A stretch of DNA of 35,560 nt from the NCBI RefSeq assembly GCF_014779665.1, contig NZ_JACXYY010000011.1, positions 1 through 35,560 on the forward strand. The letters are read 5' to 3'. Below, piece after piece: positions 14,870-23,312 of the stretch. The position numbers were made by a program, and so were the translations under genes. Source of the stretch: Nocardioides hwasunensis. Its GTDB lineage: Bacteria > Actinomycetota > Actinomycetes > Propionibacteriales > Nocardioidaceae. Position 1 is the stretch's first letter, and each line of letters starts with the position of its first letter. The notes beneath the pieces were generated by a model. The model made no database searches. It saw only the letters and a list, made by a program, of their open reading frames with translations, and was not told where the DNA came from.

Positions 14870-17800
14870 GCCCGGGGCCCGTCCGCCCGGGCTCGCTCAG
14901 CCAGGTCCTCCGCAGGCGCGCCACGACCGCAGCGGTCCCCGCCACCAGCTCCGGACCGGGACGCTCGGCCAGCTCCTCCACGAGCCGGTCGAGACGTCCC
15001 GGCGCCGACGCGTCGGCCAGCTCCACCATCGGCTCCCAGGCCATCACCGGGATGCTGCGGTTGTAGGCCCACCGGTGCGCGACCGCCAGCAGGCGTACGC
15101 CGTCCTCGTGCTGGTGGGGCGGACCGAACCGCAGGACCCATGCCGCGAGCCCCACCAGGATCACGCCGTTGAGCGGGAGGTCGCTCACCCACAGCCGGCC
15201 CTCCGGTGGCACACCGCCGGTGGCCACGATCAGGTCGCGGAGCTCGCGGGCGCGCGGATCGTCCTGCTCGGCGCTGTGCCGCACGCGCGCCACCAGCGCT
15301 GCGGACGCCGACAGCATCAGCCACGGGCTCGGGCCGAGCTGCTGGTCGGAGTCGACGACCATCTGCACGAGGGAGTCGTAGCGGCGGATGCCCTCGGCGT
15401 GGTCACCACGCGCCAGCGTGAGCTCGGCGTGGGCGACGTGCCAGGTGAGCCGGGCCCCCATCTGGGCGGTGTCGCCGTCGGGCTCGCCCAGCTCCTCGAG
15501 CATCGCCTCCGCGAGGTCGACGTCACCGTCGAGCAGGGGCGAGACAGCGCTCGCCATCCGGAGGCTGTAGGCGTCGGTCTGGGCGTGCAGCCGGGCGAGC
15601 AGCGGCCAGGCGATCGCCGCGTGGTGGGCGGCTCGGCGGTGGTCGCCCACGGCCATCGCCAGCTGGCCGAGCTCGGCGTGCAGGGAGGCGAGGAGGTAGG
15701 GCGGGAGCGGGCCCACTCCCAGGGCCTGCTCGGCGTACGCCTCGGCTGCGTGCACGTCACCGTCGTTCTCGGCCACGATCGCAGCCCACATGAGCAGTGC
15801 GCCGGCCAGGGCCGGTGTGCTCTCCCGTGCCACCGAGGCGAGCCTGCTCGCGGTGTCGGCCGGCTCGTCGGCGACGTGGACGGTGTGACCGATGGCCCCC
15901 CACGCGCCCCTCGGCCGCTCCCCCGCCAGCAGGTGGCGCAGCCCGCTGGTGTCGACCTCGGGCAGCCAGGTCAGGTGGATAAGCATCACCCCGCTGGCCT
16001 CCTGGGCGTCGTGGCGGAGCTCGGCCGGCACGTCCCAGCCGGACAGCATCTGGGTGACCGAGTCGCAGATCGCGAAGATGCGAGGCTGCTCGCCGGTGAT
16101 GGTCCACAGCCCGCCCAGCAGCGCCGCGAGCTGCGCGACCAGGCCGCGGTCCGCGACGGACAGGGCTTGGCGCAGCACGTCGGTGAGGTTGTTCTGCTCG
16201 CGCACCAGCAGGTCGACCAGCGGGATCTGGTCGTCGGCGACGACGAGGTCGTGGCACTTCGCGGCGAGCTCGCGCGCCCAGCGCTGCTGCGCCTCCAGGG
16301 CGGCGAGCTGCTCCCCGGTGTCGGCCAACCGCGCGGCGGCGTACTCGCGGATGGTCTCCAGCGCGCGGAAGCGGGCGGTCCCGTCGTCCTCGGTCAGCCC
16401 GAGCAGCGACTGCTCGACGAGCGCGTCGACCAGGTCGGAGCCGTCCCGGCCGAGCATCGTCACCGCGCTCGCGCGCTCGAAGCCGTCTTGGAAGACCGAG
16501 AGCCACGCCAGGGCGCGCTGCTCGTCGGGCGCCAGCAGGTCCCACGACCAGGCGATGACGGCCTCGAGCGTGCGGTGCCGGTCGGGCGTGCTGCGCTCGC
16601 GGCTGCGCAGGGCCGCGAAGCGGTCCTCGAGCGCGCCGGCGACCTCGTCGACCGTCATCGTCCGCACCCGTGCCGCCGCCAGCTCGACGGCGAGCGGCAA
16701 CCCGTCGAGGCGACGGACCACCTCTCGCACCGACGACGGGTCGAGCGAGGCGTCCGGACGCGCGGCCGACGCGCGCTGCATGAAGAGCTCCTCGGCGTCG
16801 GCGCTGGAGAGCTGGCTGAGGGGCACCGCCCGCTCGGCGGCGAGGCGCAGCGGTGCACGGCTCGTGGCCAGGACCTGGAGGTCGCGGGTGGTGGCGAGCA
16901 GGAACGCGACCAGGGCGGCCACCGGCTCGAGCACGTGCTCGCAGTTGTCGAGCACCAGCAGGGTCGGGCCGCTGTCGAGCTCCTGCGCGATCCGGCTGCG
17001 TACGTCGGCCTGCTGGGCAGGGGTGAGCACCAGCCGGGTCGCGAGCGAACCGCGGACGCCCAGCGACGCGCCCACGGCGGCGGCCACGTCGTCACCGGCG
17101 CCCACACCGACGAGCTCCACCACGCGGACGTGCGGCAGCGACGACTCGCCGGCCAGGACCTGGGCGACGCTCGTCTTGCCGATCCCGCCGGGCCCGAGGA
17201 CGGTCACCAGCCGGGACGACGTCAGCGCGCTGCGCAGCCGCGCGAGGTCCTGGTCGCGGCCGAGCAGGCCTGCGCCGTCGTACCTCAGACCGGTCCGCAC
17301 GGGGTCGTCGGCCGCCAGAAGCTCGCGGTGCAGGCGTTGCAGCTCCGGAGCCGGATCGACGCCGAGCCGCTCGGCGACGTCCTCGCGGTAGGTCTCGTAG
17401 CGGCCCAGAGCGGCCGCCGGGCCCGCGATCGCCGCCATGCAGCGCAGCAGGTCGGCGAGGACGCCGGCGTCGTCCACCCAGCGCTCGGCTGCCGCCTCGA
17501 GCAGCGGCAGCGCCTCCACGTGCCTGCCCTGCCGTGTCAGCGCTCGCCCGAGGACGTCGTCAGCCGCGTCGAGCGTGCGGGCGACCAGCACCCCGAGCCG
17601 GGCCAGTGGTCCGGTCGCGTCGTCGAGGGCGGGCTCCGGCCAGGTGCGCGCCCGCTCCGCCACCTCGGCGGCGCGCACGGCGTCACCCGCACGGAGCAGC
17701 TCCCGGGCCTCCGCGACCTGCAGGCCGAGGGCGAGCACGTCCACCTCGTCGGGGTCCAGGCCGAGGCGGTAACCCGCCCCGGTGAGGTCGATCACCGTCG

Positions 17801-18014
17801 CCGTCGTCGCCGAGCGCACGCGCGAGACGAGCACCTGCAGCGCCTTGCCGGGAGTGGCGGGCGGGTCGTCCTCCCACACCTGCTCGACGAGCTGGGCGAC
17901 CGTGAGGCCGCGCGGCTCGAGCACCAGCGCCGCGAGCAGCGCCTGCGGCCGAGCACCGACGAGGGGTGTCCCTTCCCACGTCGGTGCACCCAGGAGCCGC
18001 AGGCGGACCCTCAT
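14853..18014 (-). CDS. AfsR/SARP-type regulator: winged helix, BTAD, NB-ARC ATPase, TPR-like region
   Basis: A 1053-residue STAND regulator. Residues 1-90 form an OmpR-like winged helix (RVRSATTATVIDLTGAGYRL), and 90-240 a bacterial transcriptional activation domain (ALGRYETYREDVAERLGVDP). The NB-ARC ATPase has Walker A GPGGIGKTS at 274-282 and Walker B LLVLDNCEH at 352-360. A long alpha-helical, TPR-like C-terminus follows from about 560. Family members integrate signals to switch on secondary metabolism or stress genes. The ATG overlaps the xerD stop as ATGA. The drug-type exporter alongside is a possible target, which is inference. No local biosynthetic cluster is visible. Confidence 0.92.
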   Translation of the reverse strand: MRVRLRLLGAPTWEGTPLVGARPQALLAALVLEPRGLTVAQLVEQVWEDDPPATPGKALQVLVSRVRSATTATVIDLTGAGYRLGLDPDEVDVLALGLQVAEARELLRAGDAVRAAEVAERARTWPEPALDDATGPLARLGVLVARTLDAADDVLGRALTRQGRHVEALPLLEAAAERWVDDAGVLADLLRCMAAIAGPAAALGRYETYREDVAERLGVDPAPELQRLHRELLAADDPVRTGLRYDGAGLLGRDQDLARLRSALTSSRLVTVLGPGGIGKTSVAQVLAGESSLPHVRVVELVGVGAGDDVAAAVGASLGVRGSLATRLVLTPAQQADVRSRIAQELDSGPTLLVLDNCEHVLEPVAALVAFLLATTRDLQVLATSRAPLRLAAERAVPLSQLSSADAEELFMQRASAARPDASLDPSSVREVVRRLDGLPLAVELAAARVRTMTVDEVAGALEDRFAALRSRERSTPDRHRTLEAVIAWSWDLLAPDEQRALAWLSVFQDGFERASAVTMLGRDGSDLVDALVEQSLLGLTEDDGTARFRALETIREYAAARLADTGEQLAALEAQQRWARELAAKCHDLVVADDQIPLVDLLVREQNNLTDVLRQALSVADRGLVAQLAALLGGLWTITGEQPRIFAICDSVTQMLSGWDVPAELRHDAQEASGVMLIHLTWLPEVDTSGLRHLLAGERPRGAWGAIGHTVHVADEPADTASRLASVARESTPALAGALLMWAAIVAENDGDVHAAEAYAEQALGVGPLPPYLLASLHAELGQLAMAVGDHRRAAHHAAIAWPLLARLHAQTDAYSLRMASAVSPLLDGDVDLAEAMLEELGEPDGDTAQMGARLTWHVAHAELTLARGDHAEGIRRYDSLVQMVVDSDQQLGPSPWLMLSASAALVARVRHSAEQDDPRARELRDLIVATGGVPPEGRLWVSDLPLNGVILVGLAAWVLRFGPPHQHEDGVRLLAVAHRWAYNRSIPVMAWEPMVELADASAPGRLDRLVEELAERPGPELVAGTAAVVARLRRTWLSEPGRTGPGLTSSG

Positions 18015-18943
18015 TCGCGCGCTCGCGGGTGGGCCGTCGCGAACACCTCGCGCAGGTTGTCGACGGTGACGAGCGTGTAGACCTGGGTCGTCGTGACCGA
18101 GGCGTGACCGAGCAGCTCCTGCACGACGCGCACGTCGGCGCCGCCGTCGAGGAGGTGGGTGGCGAAGGAGTGCCGCAGCGTGTGCGGCGAGACCGATGCG
18201 CTCACCCCCGCCCGGTCGGCCGCCTTGACGAGCACCGCCCAGGCGCTCTGGCGGGAGAGCCGACCCCCGCGCGAGTTGAGGAACATGGCCGGGCCGCCCC
18301 GGCCCGCACCGACGAGCTCCGGGCGAGCACGTGCGCGGTAGGCCTCGACCGCCTCGCGGGCGAAGCTGCCGACGGGCACCAGCCGCTCCTTGCCGCCCTT
18401 GCCCCGCAGCAGCACGGTGCCGTCGACCGGGTCGAGGTCGTCGACGTCGAGGCCGACCGCCTCCGAGATGCGGGCGCCGGTGCCGTAGAGCACCTCGAGG
18501 AGGGCCCGGTCGCGCAGTGCCAGCACGGTGTCCGGCGCGCCGGACGCCTCGAGGATCGCCTCCACGTCCGATAGCGGGAGGGCCTTCGGGAGCCGCTTGG
18601 CCGGGGTCGGCGGCTTCACCGCGGCTGCCGGATCGGCGGTGGCCAGGCCGTCGGAGACCGCGAACTTGTGGAAGCCGCGCACGGCCACCACGGACCGTGC
18701 CGCCGACGTCGCGCTGAGCGGCGGGTGCGACTCGCTCCCCTCGCGCAGGCTCACCAGGAACTCCGCCACCGTCGCCTCGGTCACGGCGTCGAGGTCCTCG
18801 AGGCCCTGCCCGGCGAGGAACTCGTCGTAGCGGGCCAGGTCGCGCGCGTAGGAGCTGAGCGTGTTGGCAGCCAGGCCGCGCTCGACCGCGAGGTGGTCGA
18901 GATACGTGCGGACGGCGCGGCCCAGCCTCACCCCACCACTCAC
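18011..18943 (-). CDS. xerD: Site-specific tyrosine recombinase XerD
   Basis: XerD resolves chromosome dimers at dif together with XerC. All catalytic residues are present: Arg158 (GARISE), Lys182 (GKGGKER), His254 and Arg257 (HTLRH), His280 (LGH) and Tyr289 (VYT). They are offset by exactly 10 from the numbering I recall for E. coli XerD. The N-terminal SAM-like core-binding domain occupies 1-110. Length is 310 residues. GTG start, 7 bp after the ald stop; its own stop overlaps the AfsR-like gene. Unlike the 160-460 remnant, this recombinase looks intact and is housekeeping. Confidence 0.95.
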   Translation of the reverse strand: MSGGVRLGRAVRTYLDHLAVERGLAANTLSSYARDLARYDEFLAGQGLEDLDAVTEATVAEFLVSLREGSESHPPLSATSAARSVVAVRGFHKFAVSDGLATADPAAAVKPPTPAKRLPKALPLSDVEAILEASGAPDTVLALRDRALLEVLYGTGARISEAVGLDVDDLDPVDGTVLLRGKGGKERLVPVGSFAREAVEAYRARARPELVGAGRGGPAMFLNSRGGRLSRQSAWAVLVKAADRAGVSASVSPHTLRHSFATHLLDGGADVRVVQELLGHASVTTTQVYTLVTVDNLREVFATAHPRARE

Positions 18944-18950
18944 CAGCAGA

Positions 18951-20066
18951 TCACCCCAGGACGCTGTCGAGTTCCACCGCGTCGATGCCGACGGCGGTGC
19001 CGACGGGAGCGTTGGTGAGCTGCCCGGCGTGGGTGTTGAGACCCAGTGCGAGGCTGCGATCCTCGCGCAGCGCCTGCTGCCAGCCCTTGTCGGCCAGCGC
19101 GACCACGTACGGCAGCGTCGCGTTCGTCAACGCGTAGGTCGAGGTGTTCGGCACCGCACCGGGCATGTTGGCCACGCAGTAGAACACCGAGTCGTGGACC
19201 TCGTAGGTCGGGTCGTCGTGCGTGGTGGCGTGGGAGTCCTCGAAGCACCCGCCCTGGTCGATCGCGATGTCGACGAGCACCGAACCGGGCTTCATCCGCG
19301 AGACCAGGTCGTTGGTGACCAGCTTCGGGGCAGCCGCACCCGGGATCAGCACCGCCCCGATCACCATGTCGGCCTCCATCACCTGCTGCTCGATGGCGAG
19401 CTTCGAGGACGCCAGGCCGTGGACCCGGTTGTCGTAGCGCCAGAACGACATCCGCAGCTTGTCCAGGTCCGTGTCCAGCAACGTCACGTCCGCACCCATC
19501 CCGAGCGCGATGTTCGCCGCGTTCTGCCCCGAGACCCCAGCACCGATGATGACGACCTTCGCGTTCGCCACGCCACCGACGCCGCCCATCAGGACCCCGC
19601 GTCCGCCGTTGGCCTTCAGCAGGCTGTGCGCACCGACCTGCGGGGCCAGACAGCCCGCGACCTCCGACATCGGGTACAGCAGCGGCAGCCCGCCCGAGGG
19701 CAGCTGCACGGTCTCGTAGGCGATGCCGGTGACCTTGCGCGCCATCAGCTCCTCGGTCAGCGGCTTGTCGGCGGCGAGGTGGAGGTAGGTGAACAGCGTC
19801 TGGCCCTCCCGCATCCGGGAGTACTCCTCAGCCACCGGCTCCTTGACCTTCAAGACCATCTCCGCGGTCCCCCACACGTCATCGGCCGACTCCAGCATCG
19901 TCGCCCCCGCTGCGACGTACTCCTCGTCGGTGATCTGCGAGCCCACACCCGCGGACCTCTCGACGACGACCTCGTGGCCGTGCTGGACCAGCTCGTGCAC
20001 ACCGATGGGGGTCAATGCCACGCGGTACTCGCGGTTCTTGACTTCCTTGGGGACGCCGACCTTCAT
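18951..20066 (-). CDS. ald: Alanine dehydrogenase
   Basis: Ald interconverts L-alanine and pyruvate plus ammonia with NAD, linking nitrogen and carbon balance and often induced at low oxygen. The N-terminus is MKVGVPKEVKNREYRVALTP. The catalytic residues Lys75 (KVKEP) and His96 (YLHLAADK) align with those described for the mycobacterial enzyme, and the NAD-binding motif GAGVSG is at 175-180. It is 371 residues, full length. GAGGAG lies 6 nt before the ATG, with a TAGTGT promoter box about 60 nt upstream overlapping the Nudix stop codon. Confidence 0.96.
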   Translation of the reverse strand: MKVGVPKEVKNREYRVALTPIGVHELVQHGHEVVVERSAGVGSQITDEEYVAAGATMLESADDVWGTAEMVLKVKEPVAEEYSRMREGQTLFTYLHLAADKPLTEELMARKVTGIAYETVQLPSGGLPLLYPMSEVAGCLAPQVGAHSLLKANGGRGVLMGGVGGVANAKVVIIGAGVSGQNAANIALGMGADVTLLDTDLDKLRMSFWRYDNRVHGLASSKLAIEQQVMEADMVIGAVLIPGAAAPKLVTNDLVSRMKPGSVLVDIAIDQGGCFEDSHATTHDDPTYEVHDSVFYCVANMPGAVPNTSTYALTNATLPYVVALADKGWQQALREDRSLALGLNTHAGQLTNAPVGTAVGIDAVELDSVLG

Positions 20067-20125
20067 GCCTTGCTCCTCGGGATCAGGGGACCCACCACGA
20101 TGTGGGCCGCCTCACAGCGAGGGCG

Positions 20126-20131
20126 ACACTA
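20126..20131 (-). promoter_or_regulatory. Candidate ald promoter -10 box, overlapping the Nudix stop codon
   Basis: On the minus strand TAGTGT (TANNNT) includes the TAG stop of the Nudix gene. Transcription from here would give a leader of about 52 nt that carries the ald ribosome-binding site and a small CCCAC/GTGGG stem (20091-20106). Confidence 0.45.
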
Positions 20132-20746
20132 CTCCGCGAGGTCCTCCGGGTGGTCCAGGGCGCCCCGCTGCCTCAGCACCTCGTACGCCAGCACCGCCTG
20201 CGCCAGCGGACCCTGACGGACCCGTCCCTCCAGCACCGCTTCGAGGAGGTCCGACACCGGAGCGCGGAAGACCTCCATCTCGGCCTCCTCGTGCTGCATC
20301 TCGAAGTCACCGCGCGGTGCGTGGGTGAGGCCGCGCGCCAGGAAGATCACGTGCACCTCGTCGCTGATGCCCGCGCTGGCATAGGTGCTGAGCAGCTGGC
20401 GCCAGTCCGAGGCCTCCAGCTCGACCTCCTCGCGCAGCTCGCGCTTCGCGGTCTCGACGGCGGGCTCGTCACCCGCATCGCGCAGCCCAGCGGGCAGCTC
20501 GACGAACTCGTGCCCGCTGGTGTGGCGGTACTGCCTCAGCAGCACCGCCTGCTCGTCGTCGTCCACGGCCAGCACGACGACCGCGCCCGGGTGCTCGAGG
20601 CTGATGCGGGTGAACTGCTCGGGGTGACCGGGTCGGGTGATCGTGTCCTCGCGAAGCGCCACGATCCAGTCGTCGCGGTGCAGGTCGCGGGTCGAGACCA
20701 CGGGCCAGGACGCAGGGCGGTCGGCGAGAGGCACGGGAGCAGGCAT
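20129..20746 (-). CDS. Nudix hydrolase, ADP-ribose pyrophosphatase type
   Basis: Probably cleaves ADP-ribose or a related nucleoside diphosphate sugar to AMP plus a phosphosugar. The Nudix box runs from GLRDAGDEPAVE to KRELREEVEL and contains the metal-binding REL-R-EE core. The preceding ELPAG is typical of ADP-ribose pyrophosphatases. The full length is 205 residues. No Shine-Dalgarno precedes the ATG; a TAGCGT box 6 nt upstream suggests a leaderless message. It lies between ald and xerD on one side and divergent pepN on the other, as in related genomes. Confidence 0.9.
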   Translation of the reverse strand: MPAPVPLADRPASWPVVSTRDLHRDDWIVALREDTITRPGHPEQFTRISLEHPGAVVVLAVDDDEQAVLLRQYRHTSGHEFVELPAGLRDAGDEPAVETAKRELREEVELEASDWRQLLSTYASAGISDEVHVIFLARGLTHAPRGDFEMQHEEAEMEVFRAPVSDLLEAVLEGRVRQGPLAQAVLAYEVLRQRGALDHPEDLAE

Positions 20747-20752
20747 GCCCAG

Positions 20753-20758
20753 ACGCTA
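20753..20758 (-). promoter_or_regulatory. Leaderless promoter -10 box of the Nudix gene
   Basis: On the minus strand TAGCGT, 6 nt (CTGGGC), then ATG. It shares a 45-bp intergenic region back to back with the pepN promoter box. Confidence 0.55.
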
Positions 20759-20778
20759 GCGCGGCTGGTCAGGGTGAG

Positions 20779-20784
20779 TAGGTT
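20779..20784 (+). promoter_or_regulatory. Leaderless promoter -10 box of pepN
   Basis: TAGGTT, then 7 nt (CGGATCC), then the ATG of pepN. No ribosome-binding site is visible upstream of the start, supporting a leaderless transcript. Confidence 0.55.
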
Positions 20785-20791
20785 CGGATCC

Positions 20792-23248
20792 ATGAGCCTG
20801 TCGACCCTCACCTCGTCCGAAGCAGCCGCTCGCTCCGCCCTCCTCGAGGTGCAGCGCTACGACATCGCGGTCGACATGGTCGGGCTGCTCGAGGGGGACG
20901 TCTGGTCGTCGGTCAGCACCATCACCTTCACCTGCTCCGAGCCCGGCGCCACGACCTTCGTCGACGTCGCCATGGACATCGCCCGAGCGACCCTCAACGG
21001 CGAGGAGGTCGACGTCTCCGGCGCGGCCGACGGCCGGCTCCCGCTGCCGGCGCTGGCGGCCGACAACGTGCTGGTCGTGGAGGCGAGCACCACCAACACC
21101 AGCACCGGGGAGGGCATCCTGCGCACGGTCGACCCGACGGACAAGCTGGTCTACGTCTGGACCAGCCTCGAGCCCGACGAGGCGCGCCGGGTGTGGGCGT
21201 GCTTCGACCAGCCCGACCTCAAGGCGCCCCACCGCTTCGAGGTCACTGCGCCGTCGTCCTGGCTCGTCACCTCCAACGGCGCGCCCGAGTCGGTGGTCGA
21301 CGCCGACCCCGGCGCGGCGCTCGACGCCCGGGTGTGGACGTTCCCCGATACCCCGCGCCTCTCGACGTACGTCGTGGTGGTCAACGCGGGCCCGTTCCAC
21401 GAGGTGCGCCAGCAGCACGACGGCCACGACCTGGGCTTCTACTGCCGTCAGTCGCTCGCCTCGATCCTCGAGCGCGACCTCGACGAGCTGGTCACCCTGA
21501 CCCGCCAGGGGCTGGCGTTCTTCGGTGAGCAGTTCGGCTTCCCCTTCCCCCAGGAGCGCTACGACCAGGTCTTCGTGCCCAACCTCGGCGGCGCGATGGA
21601 GAACTGGGGGTGCGTCACCTACGGCGACGGCCAGCTCTTCCGTACGCCGCCGACGCACGCGCAGCGCGCCGTGCGGGCCGAGTTCGTGTTCCACGAGATG
21701 GCGCACATGTGGTTCGGCGACCTGGTCACCATGCAGTGGTGGGACGACCTGTGGCTCAACGAGGCGTTCGCGTCGTGGGCGGCCAACTGGGGCATGGCGA
21801 GTGCGAGCGAGTTCAGCGACCAGTGGGCGACGTTCCTCGCGGCATCGAAGCGGACCGCCTACGAGATGGACATGAGCCCGGCGCGGCACCCGATCCGCAG
21901 CGAGGTCCTCGACGTGTCGTCGGCGATGTCGAACTTCGACGCGATCACCTACGTCAAGGGCCAGAGCGTGCTGCACCAGCTCGTCGCCTACATCGGCGAG
22001 GCAGCCTTCGTCGCGGGCCTGCGCGACTACTTCGGCCGCTACGCCTACACCAACACCACGCTCGACGACCTGATGGCCTGCTACTCCCGCGCCTCGGGCC
22101 GCGATCTCTCGGAGTGGACGCGCTCGTGGCTCGACGAGGCCGGCACCGACGTCCTCTCCCTCGACGGCGACGAGCTCGTCGTCGAGACCACGGACGGACA
22201 GGCGCCGCGACCGCACCGCCTCGACATCGCGGTGTTCGACGCCTCGGGCGACGAGCTCGTGTCCGTCGCGCGCTCCTCGCACGAGGTGAGTGGGACGCGC
22301 ACCCCCGTCGACCTCCCGGCAGGTGACCTCCGTCTGGTCAACGCCGGCGACCTCACCTTCGCCGCCGTCAAGCCGGATCCGACCTCGCTGCGCCTGATGC
22401 TCGAGCGTGTCCAGCAGTTCCCCGACCCGCTCGACCGGGCGTTGGTCGGCGCCACCGCGGGGCAGCTGCTGCTCCTCGGCGACGCCGCGCCCCGCGACGT
22501 GGCGGCGGGCCTCACCCGGGCGCTGGCCACCGAGACGAGTCCCGCGCTCATCGAGCCGTTCCTGGCCCACGCGCTCCAGGTCTCCGACCGGTGGGCTCCC
22601 GCCTCGGAGTCCCCCGCCCTGCTGCGGGGGCTGGCCGACGTCGCCGTCACCCTGGTCGACGTCCCCGACGCCCGTCAGGCGGCGCTCCGCACCCTCGCCG
22701 CCTCGGCGTCGACCGAGGCCCACTGGTCGGTGCTCGAGGACGCAGCCGCGCGAGCCACCGACCTCGACCTCGCCTGGCGGATGGCCGTGCGCCGCTCGGA
22801 GCTGGGCGACTACGACGAGGACGGCGTCCGACGGCTCCTCGAGTCCGACCCCGACCCCGACGCCGGCATGCGCCGCCTCGCGGTGCTCGCGGCCCACCCG
22901 ACGCGCGAGGCCAAGGAGGAGGTCTGGCAGGCGTTCTTCGTCGACTACGCCGTCCCGGCCAGTCGGGAGACCCTGGTGCTCGGATCAACGTTCTGGCGTC
23001 CGGGCCAGGCCGAGCTGCTCGCCCCGTTCACGCACCGCTACCTCGAGGAGCTGCACACCCTGAAGGGAGGCCTGCTCAACCAGGGCCTCACCATCCGCGC
23101 GATGTACCCGCTCGGGGCCGGCGACGCCGACTTCCTCGCCGCAGCCGAGCAGGCGGCCGACGACACCAGCCTGATGGCGTACGCCCGCAACCAGCTCCGG
23201 GCGAACTCGTTCGTGCTGGGCCGGATCCTGCAGGCCCGCGCGCTCTGA
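20792..23248 (+). CDS. pepN: Aminopeptidase N (M1 family zinc metallopeptidase)
   Basis: PepN removes N-terminal residues from peptides in the cytoplasm. The exopeptidase motif GAMEN is at 267-271, and the zinc site HEMAH is at 301-305 with the third ligand Glu324 (WLNEAFA). A C-terminal helical domain (about 540-818) closes the active site. The 818-residue length is slightly short of the usual 840-870. The longer upstream frame is antisense to the Nudix gene; the ATG at 20792 fits both the family N-terminus and the -10 box. A 13-bp perfect inverted repeat begins immediately after the stop. Confidence 0.95.
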   Translation: MSLSTLTSSEAAARSALLEVQRYDIAVDMVGLLEGDVWSSVSTITFTCSEPGATTFVDVAMDIARATLNGEEVDVSGAADGRLPLPALAADNVLVVEASTTNTSTGEGILRTVDPTDKLVYVWTSLEPDEARRVWACFDQPDLKAPHRFEVTAPSSWLVTSNGAPESVVDADPGAALDARVWTFPDTPRLSTYVVVVNAGPFHEVRQQHDGHDLGFYCRQSLASILERDLDELVTLTRQGLAFFGEQFGFPFPQERYDQVFVPNLGGAMENWGCVTYGDGQLFRTPPTHAQRAVRAEFVFHEMAHMWFGDLVTMQWWDDLWLNEAFASWAANWGMASASEFSDQWATFLAASKRTAYEMDMSPARHPIRSEVLDVSSAMSNFDAITYVKGQSVLHQLVAYIGEAAFVAGLRDYFGRYAYTNTTLDDLMACYSRASGRDLSEWTRSWLDEAGTDVLSLDGDELVVETTDGQAPRPHRLDIAVFDASGDELVSVARSSHEVSGTRTPVDLPAGDLRLVNAGDLTFAAVKPDPTSLRLMLERVQQFPDPLDRALVGATAGQLLLLGDAAPRDVAAGLTRALATETSPALIEPFLAHALQVSDRWAPASESPALLRGLADVAVTLVDVPDARQAALRTLAASASTEAHWSVLEDAAARATDLDLAWRMAVRRSELGDYDEDGVRRLLESDPDPDAGMRRLAVLAAHPTREAKEEVWQAFFVDYAVPASRETLVLGSTFWRPGQAELLAPFTHRYLEELHTLKGGLLNQGLTIRAMYPLGAGDADFLAAAEQAADDTSLMAYARNQLRANSFVLGRILQARAL

Positions 23249-23292
23249 CGCACATCTGTCCTGCCCCGCCCGCGAGGCTGGACAGATGTGCG
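23249..23292. terminator. Perfect 13-bp inverted repeat after pepN
   Basis: CGCACATCTGTCC (23249-23261) and GGACAGATGTGCG (23280-23292) are exact reverse complements around an 18-nt GC-rich loop. The repeat starts at the base after the pepN stop and ends 20 nt before the next gene's ATG. It is most simply a terminator without a U-tract; an operator for the downstream gene is an alternative. Confidence 0.6.
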
Positions 23293-23312
23293 CTGTGTGC
23301 TGGGATGGTCCC

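Noticed and set aside
15075..18080. 1001-codon plus-strand frame
   Set aside because: Mirror frame of the AfsR-like regulator; no motif, while the minus-strand frame has clear HTH, BTAD and NB-ARC motifs.
20756..22897. 713-codon minus-strand frame
   Set aside because: Antisense to pepN, which has GAMEN and HExxH motifs; the antisense product is low complexity.
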